Below, one piece after another: positions 7,320 through 13,352 of a DNA stretch of 13,352 nucleotides; within the stretch, counting starts at the first letter, position 1; the number at the start of each line of letters is the position of its first letter. Below the pieces are notes generated by a model. That model made no database searches. It was not told the origin of the DNA and saw only the letters and a program-made list of their open reading frames with translations. Location: contig JAEXJH010000068.1 of the NCBI GenBank assembly GCA_023445955.1, positions 1 through 13,352 on the forward strand, written 5' to 3'. This DNA comes from Pseudomonadota bacterium. GTDB taxonomy: Bacteria; Pseudomonadota; Alphaproteobacteria; Caulobacterales; Caulobacteraceae. Made by a program: the position numbers and the translations under genes.

Positions 7320-7353
7320 GTCAATCTTCACACGCAAGTGAGTGAGTATTGAC
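7320..7353. promoter_or_regulatory. Dyad operator, copy 2 (MFS/TBDR2 intergenic)
   Basis: The ends of this 34-bp dyad are perfect (GTCAAT at 7320-7325, ATTGAC at 7348-7353), with further matched positions inside, centred between 7336 and 7337. It contains GAGTGAGTATTG at 7340-7351, identical to 5076-5087 and equally far from the dyad centre. The mirrored left half (7322-7333) matches at 9 of 12 positions. Each outer arm reads outward as TTGACG (minus, toward the MFS gene) or TTGACA (plus, 7349-7354, toward TBDR2), so the operator may overlap both -35 boxes. I see no good -10 for either gene. Confidence 0.65.
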
Positions 7354-7431
7354 ACGAGCCGTGATCGCCCTCACCGTGACCGCACAATCGTCGACGTCCA
7401 AACGATCGACACGCGTTCTGGGAGGAACGAC

Positions 7432-9696
7432 ATGAAGGCTCGTCTGCTGGCGTCGGCTTGCGCCGTCGCGCTCGTATCATTCGCCACACAGGTCGCGGCC
7501 CAGACCGCTGACCAGGGGAAAGGCGACCACAGGGACGCCGATCTGGTGGGAGAAGTCATCGTCACCTCGACCCGCCGTCCCGAGAAGATCCAGGACGTGC
7601 CGCTCAGCGTCACCGCCTTCGACCAGAAGGAGCTGACGGCCAAGGGCATCGTCGGTTTCGAGGGTCTGGCGCGCGAGACGCCCGGCGTGGTGCTCAATCG
7701 CGCCACCGCCAACTTCAACAACTTCACCGCCCGCGGCGTGGCCACCAACGGCTACGGCGCCAACCTGCAGAGCACGGTCGCGGTGTATGTCGACGAGCTG
7801 CCGATCTCGACCATCGGCAACACCACGGTGCTGGACCCCAACCTGTTCGACGTCGAGCGGGTGGAGTTCCTGCGCGGGCCGCAAGGCACGCTGTTTGGCT
7901 CCGGCTCGCTGTCGGGCGCGCTGCGCATCCTGACCAAGGCCCCGAACCTCTCCAGCCGCGAGGGCGCGGCCCTGGTCGACTTTGGCCTGACGGGCTCGGA
8001 CTCGCTGCGCCAGCGCTACAACGGCATGGTCAATCTGCCGATCATCCAGGACAAGCTGGCCCTGCGCGTTGTCGGCTTCTACCGGCACGAGGAGGGCTAT
8101 CTCGATAACCTCGGCACCGGCGTGCACAACTCCAACACCCTGGTCGACTGGGGCGGCCGCGCGACGCTGCTGTGGAAGCCCAACGACCGCCTGTCGGTGA
8201 AGGCGCTGTTCTCCTACGAGGACAGCAACCCCAAGGACTCCTCGATGGTCAATCCGGCCCTGGGCCGGAACAAGCGGGTCTCCGACCGCCCGGACCTGTT
8301 CGTCGGCAAGCTGCGCAGCCACAACGTCACGGTCGACTACCAGTTCGACGGCGCGCACTTCACCAGTTCGTCGACCTATTCGAAGTTCGACCAGAAGTTC
8401 TATGTCGACCTGGCGGGCACCTTCGGCGGCGCGATCGCCTTCGCCCTGGACGCCGGCGGCTTCCAGAAGACCTTCGTCGAGGAGGCGCGGCTCGCGTCGG
8501 ATCCGGGCGGCAAGGTCGATTGGGTGGTCGGGGGCTTCTACATGGATCGCCGCCTGGACGTGGACTACTTCTACCGCTCCAACCCGGCTTTCCTGACCGC
8601 CCGGGGCATCACCGGCCTGCCGGACGAGTACTATCAGCGCCAGTACACCCACTTCCTCTCGCACGAGAAGGCGGCCTTCGGTCAGCTGACCTATCACTTC
8701 AGCGACAAGGTCTGGGCCACCGGCGGCCTGCGCTACGGCAAGGTCGACTCGCAGGGCTTCACCGAGGCCGGGGGCTACAACAGCAACTATCTGGTCAACG
8801 CGCTGTACGGCATCCGCGGGCCGCTGACCCTGACGCCGTTCACGGCGGCCACGGGTGTCAAGGCGACGGGCAGCAAGCCGTCGTTCAAGCTCAGCCTGTC
8901 GTACAAGCCGTCGCCGGCGCTGACGACCTACGCCACGGTGTCGACGGGCTTCCGCACCCCGGTGGTCAACGGCTTCGCCGGGCGACCCAGCCTGGTCAAT
9001 CCGAGCGACCTGATCATCCCGAACGGCGCCTCGTCGGACGACCTGACCAACTACGAGCTGGGCGCCAAGGGGCGGTTCCTGAACGGCCTGGTCTCGGCCA
9101 ATGTCGCCGTCTACCTGATCGACTGGAGCAACATCCAGGTCCAGGCCAACCGCGTTTCCGACAGCGTGCAGTTCGCCACGAACATCGGCGCGGCGCGCAG
9201 CAAGGGGATCGAGCTGGAGCTGCTGGCCTATCCGGCCAAGGGCCTGACGATCGGCCTGAACGGCTCGCTGAACGACGCCAAGGTCACCGAGCTGACCCCG
9301 GCCGAGGCCGCCATCTCCGGCGCGGTGGTCGGCGCGCGCCTGGCCTCGCCCAAGGTGCAGGGCTCGCTGTTCGTCAACTATGGCTGGGACCTGACGCCGA
9401 AGGCCAAGGCCAACCTGTCGGTCGTGCTGCAACACGTCGGCTCGTACCCGGGCTCGTTCCAGCACGTGCCGGGCCAACCGACGGTGACCAGCGCGACCTA
9501 CGGCTTCACGGACTCGTACCAGAACGTCAACGCCACCTTCGCCGTGGCCATGGGCGACACGACGATCGGGGCCTATGTCGAGAACCTGTTCGACGACCAC
9601 TCGGTCACCTACGTCCACCCCGAAGCGTTCATCGCCAGCCGGTTCGCGACCATGCGGCCGCGCACTGCCGGCGTGCGCCTTGGCTATGCGTTCTAG
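7432..9696 (+). CDS. TonB-dependent outer-membrane receptor (TBDR2)
   Basis: The product is 754 aa. A signal peptide spans 1-23 (MKARLL, hydrophobic core, VAA then Q24). The TonB box EVIVTST (41-47) is followed by RRPEKIQDVPLSVTAF, the standard start of a plug domain. The plug runs to about residue 170, including VERVEFLRGPQGTLFGSGSLSGALRI. The barrel extends to the terminal F754 (RLGYAF). There is no STN domain and no cysteine in the mature protein, unlike TBDR1. GGGAGGA at 7420-7426 positions ATG 7432; the frame is open back to 7342, but that part is leader and operator sequence. The close-packed esterase and ligase genes downstream suggest one transcript, so the ligand is probably the esterase's substrate or a close relative. 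This receptor type in proteobacteria carries many ligands, from iron chelates to plant compounds, so no specificity is assigned. Confidence 0.94.
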   Translation: MKARLLASACAVALVSFATQVAAQTADQGKGDHRDADLVGEVIVTSTRRPEKIQDVPLSVTAFDQKELTAKGIVGFEGLARETPGVVLNRATANFNNFTARGVATNGYGANLQSTVAVYVDELPISTIGNTTVLDPNLFDVERVEFLRGPQGTLFGSGSLSGALRILTKAPNLSSREGAALVDFGLTGSDSLRQRYNGMVNLPIIQDKLALRVVGFYRHEEGYLDNLGTGVHNSNTLVDWGGRATLLWKPNDRLSVKALFSYEDSNPKDSSMVNPALGRNKRVSDRPDLFVGKLRSHNVTVDYQFDGAHFTSSSTYSKFDQKFYVDLAGTFGGAIAFALDAGGFQKTFVEEARLASDPGGKVDWVVGGFYMDRRLDVDYFYRSNPAFLTARGITGLPDEYYQRQYTHFLSHEKAAFGQLTYHFSDKVWATGGLRYGKVDSQGFTEAGGYNSNYLVNALYGIRGPLTLTPFTAATGVKATGSKPSFKLSLSYKPSPALTTYATVSTGFRTPVVNGFAGRPSLVNPSDLIIPNGASSDDLTNYELGAKGRFLNGLVSANVAVYLIDWSNIQVQANRVSDSVQFATNIGAARSKGIELELLAYPAKGLTIGLNGSLNDAKVTELTPAEAAISGAVVGARLASPKVQGSLFVNYGWDLTPKAKANLSVVLQHVGSYPGSFQHVPGQPTVTSATYGFTDSYQNVNATFAVAMGDTTIGAYVENLFDDHSVTYVHPEAFIASRFATMRPRTAGVRLGYAF

Positions 9697-9705
9697 GAGG
9701 CGATG

Positions 9706-11340
9706 ATGAGCAAGCGTCTCCTCGTCTCGGCCCTGGCGATTCTGGCGATGGCTCCGGCCGTCGCCAACGCCCAAGCCCCCGTCGTCAAGGCGCCGGCCGG
9801 TTCGGTACGCGGCGTCGCCCAGGACGGCCTCGAGGTCTTCAAGGGCATCCCCTATGCCGCGCCGCCCGTCGGGGCGCTGCGCTGGAAGCCGCCCGCCGCT
9901 CCGGCGACCTGGAGCGGCGTCCGTGACGCCCTCGACTTCGGCGCATCGTGCATGCAGGCCAAGCCGCGTCCGGGCAGCATCTACGCCTCGCCGCTGAAGG
10001 CTTTCAGCGAGGACTGCCTGTCGCTGAACGTGTGGGCTCCGGCCAAGGCCAAGAAGGCTCCGGTGCTGGTCTGGATCCACGGCGGCTCGCTGATCGCCGG
10101 CTCCAGCGCCGAGGGCATGTACGACGGCGCGGCCCTGGCCAAGCGCGGGATCGTCGTGGTCTCGATCAACTACCGTCTCGGCGTGCTGGGCTACATGGCC
10201 CATCCAGAGCTGAGCGCGGAATCGCCCGACCACGTCTCGGGCAACTACGGCCTGCTGGACCAGATCGCGGCGCTGAAGTGGGTGCGGAAGAACATCGCCG
10301 CCTTCGGGGGCGATCCGGCCCAGGTCACCATCGCCGGCGAGTCCGCCGGGGGTCTCAGCATCCTCTACCTGATGGCCTCGCCGCCGGCTCGGGGGCTGTT
10401 CCACAAGGCCATCGCCCAGAGCGCCTACATGGTCTCGACCCCGGACCTACGGGACGGCAAGTACGGCCACATCCCGGCCGAGACCATGGGCGCGATGACG
10501 GCGACCAAGCTGGGCGCCAAGAGCCTGGCCGACCTGCGGGCCATGGACGCCGAGACCCTGACGACGGGCGCCCTGATGGCCGGCTTCCAGACCTTCGGCG
10601 CGGTCGACGGCAAGGTGCTGCCCAAGCAGCTGGTCGACACGTTCGACGCCGGCGAGCAGGCCCGCGTGCCGGTCCTGGCCGGCTTCAACAGCGGCGAGAT
10701 CCGCTCGCTGCGATTCCTGGCCCCGCCGCCGCCAGCCGATGCGGCCGCCTATGAGAAGGAAATCCGGGCGCGTTACGGCGATCTCGCGGACGACTTCCTC
10801 AAGCTCTATCCGTCGACGGATGTGCCGGAGAGCGTGCTGCTGACCCCGCGCGACGCCCTCTACGGCTGGACCGCCGAGCGCCTTGTCGCCAAGCAGACCG
10901 CCGTCGGCCAGCCGGGCTATTTCTATCTGTGGGACCACGGCTATCCGGCCGCCGAAACCGCGGGTCTGCATGCCTTCCACGCCAGCGAGCTGCCTTACGT
11001 CTTCGGCACGGCAAGCGGCACGCCGCCGGCCTGGCCCAAGAACCCGGACACGCCGGAAGAGGCCAAGCTGACGGCGGCGATGGGCGACTACTGGGCCTCG
11101 TTCGCCAAGGATGGCGCGCCGAAGGCCGCCGGCCAGCCGGCCTGGAAGCCCTACGGGACCGCGCGCGCCTACATGGCCTTTGCCGCCGGACCCCAGCCGG
11201 GCGTCCACATGCGTCCCGGCGTGTACGAATTGAACGAGACGGTGATGTGCCGCCGACGCGCCCGGGGCGACACGCCCTGGAACTGGAACGTCGGCGTCGT
11301 GGCGCCGCCGATCCCCCCTGGAGTTGCTCAGTGCCGATAG
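9706..11340 (+). CDS. Secreted type B carboxylesterase (COesterase family)
   Basis: The product is 544 aa, alpha/beta-hydrolase fold. The signal peptide is MSKRLL with a hydrophobic core and cleavage after ANA (20-22), so it acts in the periplasm or beyond. Family landmarks in order: FKGIPYAAPPVGALRWKPP (45-63), EDCLSLNVW (102-110), oxyanion-hole HGG (125-127), nucleophile elbow GESAGG with Ser213, the GxNxxE acid site (GFNSGE, Glu331), and the catalytic His425 in FHASELPYVFG. The full triad is present, so an active ester hydrolase is expected. C82 and C104 match the usual first disulfide. GGAGG (9696-9700) overlaps the TBDR2 stop and sits 5 bp from ATG 9706; ATG 9703 is only 2 bp away and less likely. 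The 3' end overlaps the ligase gene by 10 bp. It probably cleaves an imported ester so that the acid part can be activated by the ligase (inference from order). Confidence 0.94.
   Translation: MSKRLLVSALAILAMAPAVANAQAPVVKAPAGSVRGVAQDGLEVFKGIPYAAPPVGALRWKPPAAPATWSGVRDALDFGASCMQAKPRPGSIYASPLKAFSEDCLSLNVWAPAKAKKAPVLVWIHGGSLIAGSSAEGMYDGAALAKRGIVVVSINYRLGVLGYMAHPELSAESPDHVSGNYGLLDQIAALKWVRKNIAAFGGDPAQVTIAGESAGGLSILYLMASPPARGLFHKAIAQSAYMVSTPDLRDGKYGHIPAETMGAMTATKLGAKSLADLRAMDAETLTTGALMAGFQTFGAVDGKVLPKQLVDTFDAGEQARVPVLAGFNSGEIRSLRFLAPPPPADAAAYEKEIRARYGDLADDFLKLYPSTDVPESVLLTPRDALYGWTAERLVAKQTAVGQPGYFYLWDHGYPAAETAGLHAFHASELPYVFGTASGTPPAWPKNPDTPEEAKLTAAMGDYWASFAKDGAPKAAGQPAWKPYGTARAYMAFAAGPQPGVHMRPGVYELNETVMCRRRARGDTPWNWNVGVVAPPIPPGVAQCR
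11320..11323 (+). promoter_or_regulatory. Ribosome binding site for the ligase, inside the esterase gene
   Basis: GGAG lies 7 bp before GTG 11331, within the last codons of the esterase. It supports the GTG start over ATG 11352 and implies translation coupled to the esterase. Confidence 0.55.
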
Positions 11341-12893
11341 TCGATGGCGAGATGCAGGCGTTCGCCCTGACGCTCGACAAGTTCCTGGACCACGCCGCCA
11401 AGTGGCGTCCTGATGGCCAAGTGGTCACCGCGCGCGATGGCGGACGGATCGACCGGGTCGGCTATGCCGATCTGCGCGACCGCAGCCTTCGGGTGTCGAG
11501 CGTGCTGGCAGGGCTGGGCGTGAAGCAGGGCGACCGCGTCGCGACCCTGGCCTGGAACACCCAGGACCATGTCGAAGCCTGGTTCGCGATCATGGGCATA
11601 GGCGCGGTCTGCCACACCCTGAACCCGCGCCTGACCGCCGAGCAGCTGGCGGCCATGGTCGCGCAGTCGGAGGCCCGCGTGCTGATCGCCTCGGCCGACC
11701 TCGCGCCGCTGGCCCGCAAGATGATGGACGTCACGCCGGGGATCGAGCGCCTGTTGGTCATCGATGGCGAGACGGAGGAGGGCGAGGCCCTGGCTCCCAT
11801 GATCGCCGCCGCCAAGCCCGACGCTATCTGGGGCCAGTTCGACGAGACCGCGCCCAGCGGCCTGTGCTTCACCTCCGGCACGACGGGCGCGCCCAAGGGC
11901 GTGACTTACACCCACCGCTCCAGCTACCTGCACACCCTGCGGGCGCTGCAGGTGGACGTGATGGCGATCTCGGGCGCCGACGCGGTGCTGGCGGTGGTGC
12001 CGATGTTCCACGCCAATGCCTGGGGCTTGCCGTTCGCCGCCCCGGCGGTCGGCGCCAAGCTCGTTCTGCCCGGCCGCAACGCCGATGGCGCGAGCCTCGC
12101 CCGCCTGATCGCCGCAGAGGGGGTCACGGTCGGGGTGGGCGTGCCTACCGTCTGGCTCGGCCTGGTCGAGCACCTGGAAGCCACGGGCGAGAAGCTGCCG
12201 TCGCTCAAGCGCATCATGGTCGGCGGCGCGCCGATGCCGCCCGCGCTGATGGAGCGGATCGAGCATGGGCTGGGCGTCATCGTCCAGACCAGCTGGGGCA
12301 TGACCGAGCTGTCGCCGTCCGGCACCGTGGCTCCCCTGAACGCGCCTTCGCGGGCCGCCCTGTCGGGCCGTCCGGCCGTGGGCGTCGACCTGCTGCTCAC
12401 CGACGCCGACGGCGTGGCTCTGCCGCAGCAGCGCGATGTCGAGGGTCACCTGCGGGTGCGCGGCGCGGCGGTGGTCGAGCGCTACTTCGGACACGAGACC
12501 TCGGCCACCGACGCCGACGGCTGGTTCCCGACCGGCGACTTGGCGCGCATCGACGCGGCCGGCAACCTGATGATCACCGGCCGCGCCAAGGACCTGATCA
12601 AGTCCGGCGGCGAATGGATCAATCCGGCCGAGATCGAGGCGGTGGTCGCCTCCTTGCCCGAGGTGTCGCTGGCCGCCGTCATCGGTCGCGCCGACCCCAA
12701 ATGGGGCGAGCGCCCGATCCTGCTGGTCGAGACGCAAGGCCAGGTCACCGACGAGGCGCTGCTGGCCTCGCTGAAAGGCCGGGTGGCCAGCTGGTGGATC
12801 CCCGACGCCGTCTATCGCCTGCCGCGGATGCCCCTGGCGTCGACCGGCAAGATCGACAAGATAAGGCTGAGAACGGAGTACGGCGGCGGCTGA
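11331..12893 (+). CDS. Acyl-CoA ligase / AMP-dependent synthetase
   Basis: The product is 520 aa from GTG 11331, a member of the adenylate-forming superfamily: acid + ATP to acyl-AMP, then acyl-CoA. The ATP P-loop is TSGTTGAPKG (181-190). The aromatic motif is SWGMTELSPSG (321-331). TGD with Asp403, which contacts ribose, and Arg418 in TGRAKDLIKSGGEWINPAEIE precede the hinge to the C-terminal domain. The adenylation lysine is K507 in PLASTGKIDK. All key residues are present. The N-terminal FALTLDKFLDHAAKW resembles medium- and long-chain fatty acyl-CoA and methylmercaptopropionate ligases, so the acid is probably aliphatic, but chain length cannot be read. No signal peptide: cytoplasmic. GGAG 7 bp before the GTG and a 10-bp overlap with the esterase suggest coupled expression. 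ATG 11352 (MQAFALTL) is a plausible alternative start. Confidence 0.93.
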   Translation: MPIVDGEMQAFALTLDKFLDHAAKWRPDGQVVTARDGGRIDRVGYADLRDRSLRVSSVLAGLGVKQGDRVATLAWNTQDHVEAWFAIMGIGAVCHTLNPRLTAEQLAAMVAQSEARVLIASADLAPLARKMMDVTPGIERLLVIDGETEEGEALAPMIAAAKPDAIWGQFDETAPSGLCFTSGTTGAPKGVTYTHRSSYLHTLRALQVDVMAISGADAVLAVVPMFHANAWGLPFAAPAVGAKLVLPGRNADGASLARLIAAEGVTVGVGVPTVWLGLVEHLEATGEKLPSLKRIMVGGAPMPPALMERIEHGLGVIVQTSWGMTELSPSGTVAPLNAPSRAALSGRPAVGVDLLLTDADGVALPQQRDVEGHLRVRGAAVVERYFGHETSATDADGWFPTGDLARIDAAGNLMITGRAKDLIKSGGEWINPAEIEAVVASLPEVSLAAVIGRADPKWGERPILLVETQGQVTDEALLASLKGRVASWWIPDAVYRLPRMPLASTGKIDKIRLRTEYGGG

Positions 12894-12941
12894 CGCATCG
12901 TCCGTTCCCGTCTCTCATTCAAAGCCAGGAAATCCCGTTCA

Positions 12942-13352
12942 GTGTCCGAAGCCGAAACGCCCCGTCGACGCACCACCAAGGCCGAACAGCGGGCCGAGAA
13001 GATGGAGCTGATCCTCGATGCGGCCGAGGCGCTGTTCTCCCAGCACGGGCTCTACGGCGTCACCCTGAAGGACGTGGCCAAGCAGGTCGGCGTGCACCAC
13101 ACGCTGATGAACTACTATTTCGACGACAAGAAAGCCCTGTTCGACGCGGTCTTCGCGCGGCGGGCGGTGGTGACCAGCGAGCGGCGGATGCGGGCGCTGG
13201 AGTCCTATGAGGCGGCATCAAGCGGCAAGCCGACGGTGGAGGGGGCGCTGCGGGCGTTCCTCGACACCGACCTGGACCTCTACATCGAGGGCGGTGAGGG
13301 CTGGAAGAACTACGCCGCCCTCGGCGCCCAGGTCGCCAACACCCCCGCCTGG
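12942..13352 (+). CDS. TetR/AcrR-family regulator (TetR2), truncated by the window end
   Basis: 137 codons are visible from GTG 12942, with no stop before the window edge. The sequence begins VSEAETPRRRTTKAEQRAEK, followed by a TetR helix-turn-helix (GVTLKDVAKQVGVHHTLMNYYFDDK, 39-63) and the start of the ligand domain (PTVEGALRAFLDTDLDLYIEGGEGW). By eye about 70% of positions match TetR1 over 125 aligned residues without gaps, including much of the recognition helix and the DLDLYxEGGExW block. An AGGA at 12927-12930, 11 bp upstream, is a weak Shine-Dalgarno; the first in-frame ATG lies inside the first helix, so GTG is the better start. It follows the ligase by 48 bp on the same strand with no visible terminator and may share the operon. 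It may bind the same operators as TetR1. Confidence 0.88.
   Translation, partial: MSEAETPRRRTTKAEQRAEKMELILDAAEALFSQHGLYGVTLKDVAKQVGVHHTLMNYYFDDKKALFDAVFARRAVVTSERRMRALESYEAASSGKPTVEGALRAFLDTDLDLYIEGGEGWKNYAALGAQVANTPAW

Noticed and set aside
7477..10404. A 975-codon open frame on the minus strand opposite TBDR2 and the esterase
   Set aside because: It lies opposite two genes with clear signal peptides and family motifs. Its translation is Arg/Gly/Ala/Asp-rich with no recognisable domain. High GC leaves few stop codons in such shadow frames.
12894..12941. CTCATTC before TetR2, resembling part of the left half of operator copy 1
   Set aside because: Only seven bases match and there is no dyad or GAGTGAGTATTG-like half, so it is not called an operator.
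1..13352. CRISPR arrays, insertion sequences, tRNA or rRNA genes, attachment sites
   Set aside because: I saw no spaced direct repeats, transposase motifs, cloverleaf sequences or rRNA signatures, and base composition looks even across the window.

Overview
The window is GC-rich, gene-dense bacterial DNA. The two TonB-dependent receptors, the secreted type B carboxylesterase, the spinster-like MFS transporter and the TetR regulators, together with the codon bias, suggest an alphaproteobacterium of the Caulobacteraceae (Caulobacter-like), with sphingomonads as the main alternative. This placement is inference, because no rRNA or marker gene is present.

Layout, left to right. Positions 85-1803 (minus) encode a soluble, degenerate MCP-like signalling protein that looks unrelated to the rest. 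A convincing intrinsic terminator at 1915-1952 separates it from the gene upstream. Positions 1983-5027 (minus) encode a large TonB-dependent receptor (TBDR1). It diverges from a TetR-family regulator at 5234-5896 (plus) across about 200 bp that carry a dyad operator. The regulator converges, with an 8-bp gap, on an MFS transporter at 5905-7191 (minus); a perfect 20-bp palindrome covers both stop codons. The MFS gene diverges from a second receptor (TBDR2, 7432-9696, plus) across a 240-bp region that carries a second copy of the same operator. TBDR2 is followed almost without a gap by a secreted type B carboxylesterase (9706-11340), which overlaps by 10 bp an acyl-CoA ligase of the AMP-binding family (11331-12893). 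After 48 bp comes a second TetR regulator (12942 to the window end, truncated by the window), about 70% identical by eye to the first. No gene-free stretch exceeds 300 bp. The only sequence outside genes at the left edge (1-84) holds a weak inverted repeat and nothing else I can support.

How it fits together (inference). Positions 1983 to past 13352 look like one substrate-inducible uptake and catabolism locus. The two outer-membrane receptors would import a bulky, probably lipophilic ester. The periplasmic esterase would cleave it, the MFS carrier would take a product across the inner membrane, and the ligase would trap the freed carboxylic acid as a CoA thioester. The two paralogous TetR repressors are the obvious candidates to read the signal. 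The shared operator half-site GAGTGAGTATTG sits at the same 3.5-bp distance from a dyad centre in both divergent receptor promoter regions, which ties the locus into one regulon. The substrate cannot be read from the sequence.
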